A stretch of 64,000 nucleotides of DNA from positions 62,001 through 126,000 of the forward strand of contig JASJFT010000050.1 of the NCBI GenBank assembly GCA_030770425.1, written 5' to 3'. This DNA is from Darksidea phi (lineage: Eukaryota; Ascomycota; Dothideomycetes; Pleosporales; Lentitheciaceae). Made by a program: the position numbers and the translations under genes. The notes under the pieces are model-generated. The model was not told the DNA's origin and ran no database searches. It saw only the letters and a program-made list of their open reading frames with translations. This document shows positions 1 to 11,545 of the stretch, one piece after another. How positions within the stretch are numbered: position 1 is the first letter of the stretch; the number at the start of each line of letters is the position of its first letter.

Positions 1-653
1 TGAGCACAGCTTATGTAGAACTGAGGTGGCGAGCCGGGATTGTGGATGCCAAGTTGCTCAATACGGAGGAGATATTCACCTGGGGCGACACAAGAAGGGA
101 TGGTGACGGAGTATGTGGCTGCGATTCCACGTTAGTTCACGTATTCGCAGTCATGAGCTTGGAAAGGAAGAGAAGGAGCACATACTGCTCAAATCCCACT
201 TCGCCTGCCCGCCACTGAAGCTTGGCCCAATCTCCTTGATCTTAGCCCAATCCGTGCTACCATCCGCCGTCGCCGCATTATCCACCTTGGTCAGATAGAA
301 GCTGACTGGACCCTGGTGGTACACAGCCTGGTCGGCAGTGAACGATACAGACGAGCCGGCCGCAACGGAAACAGTGGTCGTGCTGCCGCCGGTGGAGCCG
401 CCGACGTTGCAGCGGAGGTCGTTTGAGCTGAGAGAGGTGACGGGGGAGTTGTTGTTTGTGTTTTTGCGGACGTTTTGATACATCGCACCTTTAACGCCGT
501 TGGCAGTAAGGTACTGGAAGATATCTGTATCGTGTTAGGATGGAGTTTTGGTGGGATTGGAGGAGGTCAAAGGGGCCATTAAGACGTACAGTGACCCTGC
601 GCAACCTCAGCGAGGGTTGCGAGGAGGAGAGTAGCGGCGGCGAAGGTCTTCAT
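1..653 (-). CDS. AA9 lytic polysaccharide monooxygenase (partial, 3' end outside window)
   Basis: Secreted copper enzyme that oxidatively cleaves cellulose and related glucans. Three exons are visible on the minus strand: 590-653, 186-524 and 1-118, the last running off the window. The introns are GT-AG and restore frame. Exon 1 encodes a signal peptide of about 20 residues ending AEVAQG. The mature chain then starts HYIFQYLTANGV, placing the obligatory copper-binding histidine at position 1. The second copper histidine is in VYHQGPVSFYL. Conserved cysteines are seen in LRCNVGG and IPSCVAPGEYLLR. About 173 residues are present, and perhaps 50 C-terminal residues are missing, including the distal copper-site tyrosine. 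A TATA-like box lies about 100 nt upstream. The gene sits beside a RIP-saturated block. The family call is firm; substrate preference cannot be told. Confidence 0.93.
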
Positions 654-737
654 GATTACAATCTGTAAGTATCGACTCGAAGAAGCGAAACGAAGTGAAT
701 GTTCTTAGTGAGTGGGTGAGTGATCGGGTGTGTACGA

Positions 738-1361
738 TCATCGACCGAAGCGATCCTTATATACTGAATTAAAGTGAGCCTTGCAGAATCCAGGCGCTCT
801 TATCTCTCTACTACCACCATAACATATCCGAGGTGAACGCAGTGTGCTATTTTGATTGGGTCCTGCAGATATGTCGATATTGCAAACCGTCACAATACCT
901 CTAGACGTTTGGGCAGCCTGCCCGATCGCAAAACGGACGTCATATATCCGGTGCCATACTATCATAGCCGCTACCCATTCTAGTGCCGGAATGGTGACAC
1001 GGAGATTGAAAGGTGTATGGGGCAGCGTGCGTGGTACTATACCTATACGACATTCGCCATTAGTAAAGCTTGATTCGGGTTCGGGACGACTTGGGCTCGT
1101 AATATAAAACCCAGTCAATGCCATAGAGATAGGTAGCGTGACGCCATTAGATTTCTGGGGTGCCTGAAATGAGATTTCGGGTGGCGTGGCCTCAAATAAA
1201 TTAATATATCGGTAGTATGACCACAACTTGGCACGAGGAAGAAGCATGACTGGGGAAGCCACGTATCGAGAAAATGAGGAAGACGGCTTCGGAACAATGC
1301 TGACCGATGGTTTGGTCAAGAGTTGACGAGTTGCGAATAGGACACAACGGATAACTGCCAC
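738..1361 (-). CDS. Orphan ORF, possible exon of an unrecognised protein
   Basis: An open frame of about 207 codons on the minus strand that I do not recognise. It has no ATG at its 5' end: the frame opens at a GTG, with an in-frame TGA at 1380-1382. If coding, it must be entered through an intron. A usable AG acceptor lies just 5' of it (ATCAG followed by GCTCC, near 1376). The translation looks more protein-like than most chance ORFs, with scattered Trp, Phe and Tyr and segments such as CRIGIVPRTLPHTPFNLRV, but no motif is recognisable. The last 30 or so codons overlap the LPMO promoter. It could be a genuine hypothetical protein, a decayed gene, or chance. Low confidence. Confidence 0.25.
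   Translation of the reverse strand: MAVIRCVLFATRQLLTKPSVSIVPKPSSSFSRYVASPVMLLPRAKLWSYYRYINLFEATPPEISFQAPQKSNGVTLPISMALTGFYITSPSRPEPESSFTNGECRIGIVPRTLPHTPFNLRVTIPALEWVAAMIVWHRIYDVRFAIGQAAQTSRGIVTVCNIDISAGPNQNSTLRSPRICYGGSREIRAPGFCKAHFNSVYKDRFGR
755..763 (-). promoter_or_regulatory. TATA box of the LPMO gene
   Basis: The minus strand reads TATATAAGG about 102 nt upstream of the LPMO start codon at 653, a plausible core-promoter position. It overlaps the 3' end of the weak ORF at 738-1361, which argues mildly against that ORF being a full gene. Confidence 0.45.
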
Positions 1362-1815
1362 CCGGTTGTTGGAGCCTGATCATGCCACAGTCCCGGCTAG
1401 TGGTTGCGATCCTCGAAGTCGAGGTAGGCGTTAAATCGCTGGGCAGCGTCTTAGGCGAGTTCATTGTTTCGTCCGAGAAGTACGATTATAGTGTCAGTGC
1501 CTCTCTGTGTTGTCAGCGGGATGCGGCCGCAGTATCCGGTACGTGTTAGGACGACTTCCATTCAAATCTCAGGAGCTAGAGATGAATAATTGTAGTGACT
1601 TCATCCTCAGATTCAACGCCCTACTATCCTTGGTTACTTGAGGTAAATCTGGCGAAGATCGCGATAACAAGTTGGCGCTGAAGGTGTGACTAAGCGAGGA
1701 ACTTCCACGCATCTCGTCTCCCTCGATGAATTTCAGCGCACGTTCGAGTGTTCCCTGGACTTGTTGTCATGCAAGAGAATGTAATGGATGAGAACTGCAC
1801 GTGTCCAACGACGTG
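1362..1815. other. Intergenic, no gene seen
   Basis: No convincing coding exon, RNA gene or repeat. A minus-strand ORF at 1201-1464 overlaps the orphan ORF in another frame. It could supply an upstream exon for it, but no clear splice pair joins them. Confidence 0.4.
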
Positions 1816-2256
1816 TCAGTCCAACGATACGTAATCGTTGTAAACTCTCGCTGGCGGCTCTCTAGGTGCTATCACATTCCGCGCCACACTGACTCTCGCC
1901 TGCTGGTCCTTATTCGCCTGCTGTTGAGCCCAGATCTGAATAAGGTCCTTTAGAGCGGGTGAAGCTTGAGTCGGATTAGAAAGACCTACTACGAGCGCTA
2001 CCGAATCGTAGAATCCCCAGAAGGTTTCATCGACTCTGTAGAGAAGTTGTACATCGAGGGTCGCCAATTTAGTAGTACCGAAAACGAACTGGAACCTCGT
2101 ATCTATATACCGAAGCCACGCGAGTAATAATGGACCGTTGTAAGTAAATCTATCGATTCCTACAGAGAGGATAACAGAATTAGATACAACAGGATCAGAT
2201 ACTGTAGCTTGATTTAGATCTTCCGCTATAGCTTCGGTGAATTTGATACATCGCAT
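1816..2256 (-). CDS. Orphan ORF at the edge of the AT-rich block
   Basis: A 146-codon ORF starting with a true ATG. The product is not recognised; it includes a segment LLAWLRYIDTRFQFVFGTTK and a Gln-rich stretch near the C-terminus. It lies exactly where base composition changes into the RIP-saturated block and reads away from it. It may be the end of a decayed element, such as a gag-like or domesticated fragment, or a lineage-specific gene. No signal peptide, transmembrane segment or catalytic motif is visible. Function unknown. Confidence 0.3.
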   Translation of the reverse strand: MRCIKFTEAIAEDLNQATVSDPVVSNSVILSVGIDRFTYNGPLLLAWLRYIDTRFQFVFGTTKLATLDVQLLYRVDETFWGFYDSVALVVGLSNPTQASPALKDLIQIWAQQQANKDQQARVSVARNVIAPREPPARVYNDYVSLD

Positions 2257-2269
2257 ACGCTTAGCCCTG

Positions 2270-5200
2270 TTATAGGTAGCCCTATTATAGGTCTTATTCT
2301 TAATATAACGTTTTTAGTATTCTAGTAAAGCGTCTATCGAAGAAAATATACGCCTATATATTGGTATTGAGAAAGGCCATATATCGTCCCTATATACCGC
2401 GTTATAGTGGCTCTCGCGCAATCCTTTTAATCGGAATGGTATCGAAATTTCGTAATAGTCTAGCGCCTACGCGTAGAACAGCCTACCCGAGATCTCAAGG
2501 TATAAACTAATCCGCTTGGTATAGCTATCTAATTATCCCTAGGTCTCGTCGCCTATAATTGAATAGTCGTAACGATACTAGCCTTATAGTATACGGTCCT
2601 CGTTGTATTTAATCCGAATATAAGAATCGAGTCCTTTAGCCGTCTTATATATATTTAGGTAATATAGGTATTTATATTCGTAACGTACCCTTTTATTTAG
2701 ATGGTCGAAGAAGTCCTCCTACTAATACTAACTCTATTTACCCTAGTAGTCTATATATATAGTACAGGTTATACGGACTATAGCTTCCTTATTATTATTA
2801 AACTACTATTATATATAATTAGCGTAGTAGTATTAACGTATATATCTATTTACTACCTATTTTTTAGCGTCCGAAGTCGTCTATATATACTTAGGTATAT
2901 TATATCTCCTACTCTATAACCTCTCTTCCTTATTAAGATTCTTTTACTAATCTCTTTTAGTAAGTATATAAGGTATTATATATAATATAATTCGCTAAAG
3001 TACTCCTATAGGGGTTCTTCGGTCTAAGTTATTATATCGAAACTTATAGATATATATAGTATAGTAAATTTCTACTATCGTTTTATTATTTTTATTAATT
3101 CTACTATCCTAGTCGTTCTCGATAGTTCTACTATCCTAGTCGTTCTTAACGAAGTCTAAAAAGTATAGAGTTCGTATATAAAAGTATATATAAATAATTA
3201 TATTCTTTTTAGTTCTAGTATCCCTACTAGTATCCTTATACGCGTAGAACTATAATAAAGTAGATACTACTAACCTTTATTTTATCTAGACGGGGGGTAT
3301 TATCTACCTAGACTAATTTAGAGCTACTAAGTATTATATAATAATAATAATTATTTTAACTTATCCGTCTAACTCGTCGAGTTTAATATACTAAGGACTA
3401 TACTTAGATTTATTATCCTAACTAGCGTCGGTAGCCTCGATTAACTAGTCTAAGAGATTATCTACGATAGTCTACCTAATTTCTATAATATTAATATTCT
3501 ATATTTAGTTACCCGATATATCTAACTTTTTATAGTTTACTATATTCTATTAATATATAATACTAGTCGATATTAGTATAGAGGTATAAAGCTACTTAAT
3601 AGATAGTTATCTATAATTAAACTAGTAGCGAAGCGTAGTTATATCCCTTAGTACGCCTCTATTAAAAGTAGAATAGATAGACTTAATATACTAATATTAT
3701 AGCTACTAGCTAAAGGTATACTATATATCGTCGCTATTAAGTATAGAGGTTATTAAAGGTATAGTAAGTAATAGCTTATATATATACTAGGTAACGAAGT
3801 ATAATATAAATAGCCTATAGTTAACGTTTAGACTTCCTTACTATAGATATTACGGGCTCTCCGCTCGTATCGACTTCTAGTTAATTTTAGTAAGTAGTAA
3901 GCCTAACTATAGGCTAGTAAGTTTAAGGAGAAGAAGAATATCTTCTTAAGCTACTCTAAGCCCTCTACTAGATCTAGTATTTACCTTCTAAAAGTTATAT
4001 ATAAGGAGTTTCGACTAGTTACTAATAGTAATCTCTACTACTATCTAGTAAACGTACAAAGAATTATAAGTAAATAAGATTTATTTATTACTTATTTTTA
4101 GATCTAGTAATAGCTAACTAAGTATTAGTATCTAGGTTAAGTTTAACTTCTCTTATTCCTCTTATACTCTATAAATATTAGTCTTATAACTCTCCCTAAA
4201 TTTTTTATATAAAGTAAAACTAATATTAAGCTACGTACTAGTATTATAAAAGAGATATACCCTATTAATACTCTTTACCTCGTACTAAAGAGATACTTAA
4301 ATAATATTTTTAGTAAAGTATATTACCTCTTTATAACTACTTATATAGAAGAGACTTAAGAAATCCTAATACTATAGCTATATCTTAGTCTTCTTACTAA
4401 ACTTAAACGATATTCTAGTAAGATCCTTTTCCTAGGTAATAGCTATTATCTTAAGATATTCGAGTAGAATATTAATTTCTTTAGTTATATTATTATTAGT
4501 CGTATTATTATCCTCTACGCGTCGCCTTATTACTTTATAAATAGCTTTAATCTTAATATTACTAATCTATTTAGCTATAGTAAGATACTACTTAATACTA
4601 AATTACTAGTTATTAGTACTTTATTAAGTACTACTTTTAACTTTAGAGGAGTCGTTACTATCTATAAAGAGATAGTTATTACTATAATTCTTATTAAATA
4701 AATACTACTTATCTTCTTCGTCCTAAGACTATATACTTTTATCTAGTATTTCTAAGTCTTTTATCTATAACTAGAACTTATATTTACTACCTATAATAGG
4801 ACCGTAGGATTTATTACTATCTAGACTATTAATAGATACTATAGCTAGTCCTATATTAGGAATAGATAAAGGAGAATTTATAGGAACCGTCTTTCGTACT
4901 AAAGAAAGCTCTCTTTAAGACTATAGTAGAGGTAAAGGTTTCTATATAGACGACTAAACCCTATATTAATCTAGAGGTAATCGAACCCTATAAGAATAAG
5001 ACGACTAAGTTCTAAAGTAATTAATAGAAGGAGATTTATATAAATACTAATATCTATTAATATTTCTTAAAAGAGACCTATAGCGTAGAGGTAATAGAGC
5101 CCTATAGTAGTTAGTAGAAGATCTTTAATTCTAAGGAGACTATAACTATAGACGTCCTTACTTCTTATATTAGTAGTAGCTTCTATTATAGAAGCTATAT

Positions 5201-8200
5201 AGTAATAAGAAATATTCTCTAAACTATCTCTTATCTCTATAATAGTATCTACGAGATATCTAAGGTTACTAATTACTAGAATAAGTCTACGTACTTAAGC
5301 TAGGTAGTCGCTAGTAGTTAATAGATAGTAAGGGTAATAGCCTTCTAATAGACCTTTTATCCCGTCTTACTTTTTCTAGTAAGTACTTAGGATAGTAAAT
5401 ATCTAGGGGTAGTATAACTATATAGGCTAGCTCTCTTTTATTATATAGGGCTTAACTAGTCTTAAGTACCTACTACTACTTCTTTCCAAGCTTTTAAAGG
5501 GCCCGTCTAGAGTTACCTTATAAAGATATAGTAAAAGAATAAAAAAGAGAAAACTTTAGTCTAGTTATTATTTCTATAACTTCTAGAACTTTACTACTCT
5601 TACGAGTAGCGAGAACCTAAAAGAGTTAGATCTTTATACTCTCTAGTAAACTAAAGAGTCCTACTATAACTTAGTAACTAATAATAAAGCTATACTAAGT
5701 AAGTAGAGTTAAGTATAATATAGGAATAGAATCTATAGAAATCTTATATATAAGCTAATTATAACTAGAGGATATAATTAAGCGAGTAGAAAGATAAAGA
5801 GGAGAAGAGCTTAGTTACTAGTAGAAGTTTTAAGTTTCTTCTAGTAGTATATATAATCTATATAGTTATAGAAGGTATATAGTATATATATACTATATTA
5901 TACCTTCCTTTTAAGATAGATATAGAGCTAGCTATTAAGTATATCTTCTCTTATAATATATATACTATAATAGATAGAAGAAGAAGAAATAAAGTTTAGT
6001 AACTATATCTATATCTTTAAGACTAGTTATTACCTATATATAAGAATATCGATAGATCCTAGGGGCTATTTATATTAAGCTAGTTAAGAAGCTTACTACG
6101 TTAATTAGAACTACTTTATAATAAGTCTAGTATATTTAGAAGTAATATTACTCTTCTTCTTCGTTATATAGGAGAATATTTAACTAAAAGAGGTCTTATA
6201 TATACCCTCGCGTTATTATTATCTTATAGGGTAGTATATTTAGGTTATAAATAATAATAATATCTATAAATTAGTAGCTAAGGATATTTAATATTAAAAT
6301 CTAACTTATAGTAAGCGAGTTTAACGTAATAAGTAACTATACGATCTAGATAGCTTTTAATTTAATACTAGTATCGATATACCTAATAACGAAATATATA
6401 TAAGTTAATAGCTCTTAAATAAGGAATATTTTATAACTTACCTAATATATAGAAATAAAGAACTTTTTCTTAATAGCCTTATAAGTATTCTTATTAAAGA
6501 GCTTACTCTATACGAAGATAGATCCTCTCTATTAAATTTCTATATAACTATAATACTCTTTATAAGCTTTATCTATACCTATCTAACTACCCTACTATTT
6601 TAATTAAAAAGACGTTTACGTTACGGTCGAGGTACTAGGAATAAATAGATCTTTATTATCTTTACTATTTTAACTAGACTTCTTCTTATCCTTACTACCT
6701 CGTCTAATATTTTTCTTCGTCTTCTTAATAGGTATTTCCCCGGTCTTCTTTTCCTCCTCCTTCTTATCCTTCTTAGATTTAGGCTTAGGTTTTTACTACT
6801 TCTTACTCTAGGCTTTCTATAAGAGGTTTCTCTTAGCGTCGTAATTACTAGTAAATATAAGACTAATAGTAGAGAGGGCTTAAAACTTATTCCTACTAGT
6901 CGTTCTAGTTTTAATATTAACTCTAAGTATTAAATTATCTAGATTAATAGATAGAGTCTTTACTACCGGCTTTTTATTAAACGAGAGCTTATTTATAAAT
7001 TAACGTATAAATAATTAATTAATATTAACTAGCTTTACTCTTATTATTCTCTATATTAGGAAATTACTCCGTAATATAATATTATTACTATTACGGAGAC
7101 GGTCGATTAAATTAAAGAAGAGAACTTACTTATAGATTATTCTATACTCGTTAGCTTTAACTTAGATAAATAGTCTAATAGTACTAATAATATAATAGGC
7201 TACCTAGTAATATATTATAGAAATATTAAAATTATTCTTCTTAGCTATAAAAGAGATAGGTAGATTCTCTTTAGCTACTAGTCTTATCGTACTATTAACG
7301 ATAACTATACTATAAAAGATAATTAATCTCTTAAAGTCTTAGATAAACTTAGTTGTATTTATAAAAATTTTATTAATCTCTATCTTATAATTTAATACTA
7401 TCTAATTATCGTACTATTAGTAGAGCTATATCTTAATCTCCTAGATCTATCTAATATAGTTAGAGATAATACTAATATTCTTTCCTAGAATACGCCTAAA
7501 TTTAACGCCCGTAGTAGTAGTTAGTAGTAGATTAAAAGTAAGTATTTCCTTTATTACCTACGTAATAACTTCCGTCTCCTTTTAGTTAATATAAGTAGTC
7601 TAATCTAGTAGTATCTCGTCCTTAATATCCTTTTTAGTAATATTAATAGCGACTTAGAAAGACGAAGTTTAAGAGCTATCTTAAAGTATACTATTCTAGA
7701 ATATCTTAAATATATTCCGAAGTAATATAAAGTTATACTTAATTCCCTTAATAGTTATAAGCTTATTATTATAGTACTATTTTAAAGACTAAGCTAGAAG
7801 TTTATTAGTTATATAATAGTATTCCTTAAGTATAAAGATACTAAACTAATAATTATTATCTTCTACTAATACTCTAAGTAAGGTACGAGCTATAACTAGA
7901 CTACTAAGATTTAAGTCTATAAATAGTAGTATATCTTCCTATTAATACTAATTACTAGTAAGAGTTATATAGTTAATATAATCGACGTATATATCTAGAA
8001 ATACTACTAAGCTAGATAAGATCTTATAGATAGTCTTATCTATAATAACTTCGTACTAAACTAGAATCTTAATTAGTATAGAATAAGCTAATATCGATAA
8101 TATATAGAATAAATACTTAACCTTATTATTAAGGAAATAAAGGTCGAGGTTATACTCTAGATTATTAATATATTTTCTAACTTTCTTTCTTTTATCTATA

Positions 8201-10030
8201 ATTATATAGAACTTTAAGTTAGTAGAAGTATCTTAATAGCTTTAGGCTAACGAATATATAGTATAGATCTTATTAACGGTCTATATCTTAATATACTTAT
8301 TTAACTTAAAGTTAAAAGTCTATTTATAGTTTAGTAATATATTTTAAGAGTTAATAGACTATATTATTTCTACGAGATTATTCTATATATCTATTTACTC
8401 TTACTTTATAGCTAAAAGTTATTATACCTATAAGTACTTAGCTTTACTAACTAAGTAATAAGCCTTAGTAAAAAGTACCTACTTATATATAGGGAGAGTA
8501 TATAAAGTATACTTTAAAAATATCTTAAGTAGATTTTATATAGTAGTATTTTAAGACGTATAAAATATAACTCTACGACTAAGACGACTATATATATTAC
8601 TAATAATAATTTTAGTATAGATCTTATCTATATCTAGTAGCCCTTAGATAATAGTATAACTAGATAGTAAAGTTAGGGTATACTTAATAGAATTAAATTA
8701 TTCTTTATTTAGTAGTAGAGATATATTACGTAGATAACTATAAAGTATTTATAGTCTATTCTTACTTAAGGTTATAATTAATACTCTAAAACTTTTTAAA
8801 GACTCGTAATAGTCTAAGAGGATATACTTAAGATCTAGACCTATAGACTTATTTAACGAATTAATTACTTAAATATTCGATATAACCTTTATTTACCGTT
8901 AATATAAGATATTATTAATAAGGTAGTTAATAAAAATATTAAATTTATTACTATCGGCTCGGAATTTTAATACTTTCCCGAAGATAACTACTATAAAAGA
9001 TACTCTATTATCTAAGAAATTAGAAACGACCTATTTATTAAGCTTAACTATATTATCCTTACTAGATTCCTAGGTATTAACTAAGTTAACTTCGATTATA
9101 ATACGAGTACCTATAAAGAGTAAATTAATTATTATATTATTTATTATCTTATTATATCTAAGGAATAGTTTTATAATATAGTAGTCTTTATTATTAAGAA
9201 TAGAGGTAAACTAAGCTTAAAACTAGACTTTAGTACCCTTTATATTACTTTAAATTATATACTTAAAGTCCTATAGTTAATACTCTTATTCTTACTCTAT
9301 ACTAAGCTTTAAAAGAAATACTATTTTATTAAAATTTCTATATAATTATAGTAAGTTAATTAATAGCTACTTTTAAGACTTAGACTTTAATAGTTACTTA
9401 ATTATCTTAGTACTATTCGTAACTATTATCTCCTCGAACTTCTACTTCTTAACTAGCTAACGTAGTATCTTAAATACGAAGCTAGATAATTTAACCTTCT
9501 TAATTACTTTACTTTTAAAAGGATACTTTACTTTCTTATATTAAAGATAGAAGAACTAAAAGTTATTATAGTACTTAGTAATAGTAAAGATATACTTTAT
9601 ATAATCGGCTATAACTTCCTAGAACTTAAACTAACCTTATTTAATAGAGAAGTATAGGTAGAGTTCTTTAGCCAATTCTAGGTATATAAGAAGTACGTCT
9701 TACGTATTCGAATTATCCTATATAATCTCTATAAGTCGCTCTTATAATATACCTTTCTAATAGTAGGTCTTAAACTACTTATAAAGTTAAAAAGAGAGTT
9801 AAAAAATATATATTTTTTAAAGACCCGATATATAATCTAATAATACGGCGCTATTATACCTATTAACTTTAGTAAAGATATCTTCGTTAAATTCGAAAAG
9901 GAATCCTATACTAATAAAGTTATTCTTTCTAAAAGTAAAGTCCTACGTATATAGCCTAGTAGATAGGGTTTTTCTAGTAGGAGTATTAACGACGCTAATC
10001 TCGATATAAGGTACCTAGGTTTCGAGATAG
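2270..10030. mobile_element. RIP-saturated AT-rich block of decayed retroelements
   Basis: About 7.8 kb dominated by TA, CT, AG, TTA and TAG words. CpA and TpG dinucleotides are almost absent line after line while TpA is in great excess, the footprint of repeat-induced point mutation (C to T, preferring CpA). All six frames are broken by stops. The only sizeable ORF (2701-2919) is an AT-composition artefact. One segment (5527-5660) aligns base by base to the leader and gag start of the better-preserved element at 10.77-10.90 kb, in the same orientation. At least two copies of one family therefore contributed. No polymerase motif can be read with confidence. Such blocks are usually heterochromatic; that is inference here. 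Confidence 0.85.
5527..5660 (-). repeat. RIP-mutated copy of the retroelement leader and gag start
   Basis: Aligns to 10768-10900 with a single 1-nt indel. Over 5561-5660 against 10801-10900 I count 25 differences, of which 21 are C to T or G to A going from the 10.8 kb copy to this one. The gag ATG of the other copy corresponds to ATA here. The copies are 5,240 bp apart in the same orientation, about the length of a Copia-type element. Confidence 0.8.
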
Positions 10031-10770
10031 AATACAGCCTTAACCGTGTTACCTACGGGTGGTTTGACTAGGTTTAGGGTTAGGGTCTTGGCCGGAGCCT
10101 TCTAGCCCTTCTTAGTAACTGGCTACGTCTTATCTTTACCCTTACTCTTACTCTTATTCTTACCTACGTCCTTACCGGGGTCTACCGACGATTTATCTAC
10201 GACTTGCGCTTACTCTAAAGATATCTCGAGATACTTACCGATATACCTAGCTGTATTATTTTGGCCTAGAATAGGTAAGGTGATAACCGTATAAACCCTC
10301 TTATCCGTTCGGAGCTTATTAGGTATCTTGTCCCGTAGTAGCGCGTCGTCTGCTCGTAGCGAGAAGATATCCCTTATATCGACCGACGCGGAATTGTTAC
10401 TGTCGAGTTTTAGTAAAAGCGTGTCCGGGTAGAGGTGTGTATCGAGCGCTAATAGCTGGGCCTGGAGATTAGGTGCGGATACTTCAGCCGGGCAGGTCCT
10501 GGTAACCTTGGCTACAGTCCGTTTCTTGACCGGTGCGAAGTCCTTCTCGCGCTTCTCTTCAAACTGCTCGACGTTAACCATATCCTTGTCCTCAGTCTTG
10601 CGCGTCCGCTCAGGTAGAGAACCGGTTAAGGTCTGGTCTGTCGCTTTGGCTGTTGCCGCCGCCGAAGCCTCGCCTGCTGCCTGTGCCGCCGCTGCTGCTG
10701 CGTCCGTATCGCGCATTTCCACCTCAGTGGTTGGCCCCTATTGGGAATTATTAAGCCCAAAACCAGACAT
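10030..10770 (-). pseudogene. Retrotransposon gag remnant, lightly RIP-mutated
   Basis: A minus-strand reading frame begins with ATG at 10770 (MSGFGLNNSQ), then has a TAG at codon 11, then stays open to 10210. Past that it continues as recognisable coding sequence broken only by a few TAG/TAA codons (LEISLE, stop, AQVVDKSSVDPGKDVGK). TAG replacing CAG is what RIP produces. The product is Ala-rich and then highly charged (Lys/Asp/Glu), and ends in a Lys/Gly/Ser-rich tract, as expected of a capsid-type Gag. No zinc knuckle or protease is left. Unlike the DNA just below 10.03 kb, CpA and TpG are still common. The family (probably Copia-like, judging from the spacing between copies) is inferred. 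Confidence 0.6.
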
Positions 10771-10912
10771 GGTAAAGGGTAAGGAAGAGGGAACTTTGGT
10801 CTAGCCGCCGTTTCTATAACTTCTAGAACTCCGCTGCTCTTGCGAGCGGCGAGAACCCCGGAGAGCTGGATCTTTAGACTCCCTAGAAAACTAGAGAGCT
10901 TTGCTACAGGAT
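10771..10912 (-). mobile_element. Retroelement 5' leader
   Basis: Untranslated segment between the gag ATG and the presumed LTR on the minus strand. It is defined by its match to the mutated copy at 5530-5670. Similarity fades at about 10900-10912, which may mark the leader/LTR junction or an insertion boundary. No tRNA primer-binding site is recognised with confidence. Confidence 0.5.
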
Positions 10913-11545
10913 CCACGCGCAAGTTAATGCGCACGGTTCCGAGCAGGGGGTGTAACTGAATTTGGCCTGCACGCGTCAGTGTTTGCTTCGTGAAGCCAGT
11001 CCTGTACTCAGAGAGCAGGGATCCGCCTGAGAGCCGGCGAGCTCGCCCAGTATCAGTCAGTACTTACAGTTACCACCTAGCTAGCTACGGGATGCTAGCC
11101 CCGAGTGAGTTGAACACTAAACGCTGCTGAAGCTGTCGCTATGCACGCCTGAAGACGTGCGCCCAGAGAGTCTGTATGTGTGTTGAAGAGAGAAAGTGGG
11201 AGAGGCGGGCGGGCGTTAAGTATTTACAAAAGTTCGTGCCCAAGACGGGGCGGTGGAACTTTGTGCCGGTCACGGCGATGTAGTGAAGGTGAACAGTTTG
11301 AAGGTCGCAGCTAAATGTGAATCGTCCCGACTTTCACTCCGCCAACGGATGCCCCAAACACGTCTATATAAGTGAGACAGCTCTCTTAAGTAAACAACTC
11401 TTTCTTCTACTCGACATGGTCAAGGATTCGACGAGCTCCACGTACTTACTGTCTGAAGAGCGCGAGCGCCAGGCATACATCATACCTTTAACGGATAAGG
11501 AGAGAAAACACAATCGTCCCCTTTGGTGCTTGCTGCTAGCTTAGA
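10913..11545. other. Possible LTR or flank, no gene seen
   Basis: About 630 bp of ordinary base composition between the retroelement leader and the minisatellite. It lies where the 5' LTR of a minus-strand element would be, but I could not pair it with a second LTR. A 75-codon plus-strand ORF (11317-11544) shows no protein features. A purine-rich, G-rich run occurs near 11185-11215. Confidence 0.4.

Noticed and set aside
2701..2919. 72-codon hydrophobic ORF in the AT-rich block
   Set aside because: Ile/Leu/Tyr/Val/Thr content is what TA-rich RIP DNA encodes by chance; no neighbouring coding sequence.
7980..8010. Minus-strand IYVDYI, resembling a reverse transcriptase YVDD box
   Set aside because: The second aspartate is absent and a D to Y change is not a RIP transition. 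Surrounding frames are full of stops, so it cannot be claimed as a polymerase motif.
10060..10080. Telomere-like TTTAGGGTTAGGGT in the retroelement remnant
   Set aside because: Only two imperfect units, and the complementary strand reads as gag codons (Thr-Leu-Thr-Leu-Asn-Leu). Not an internal telomere.
11317..11544. 75-codon plus ORF next to the minisatellite
   Set aside because: Short, no homology recognised, and lies in the presumed LTR or flank.
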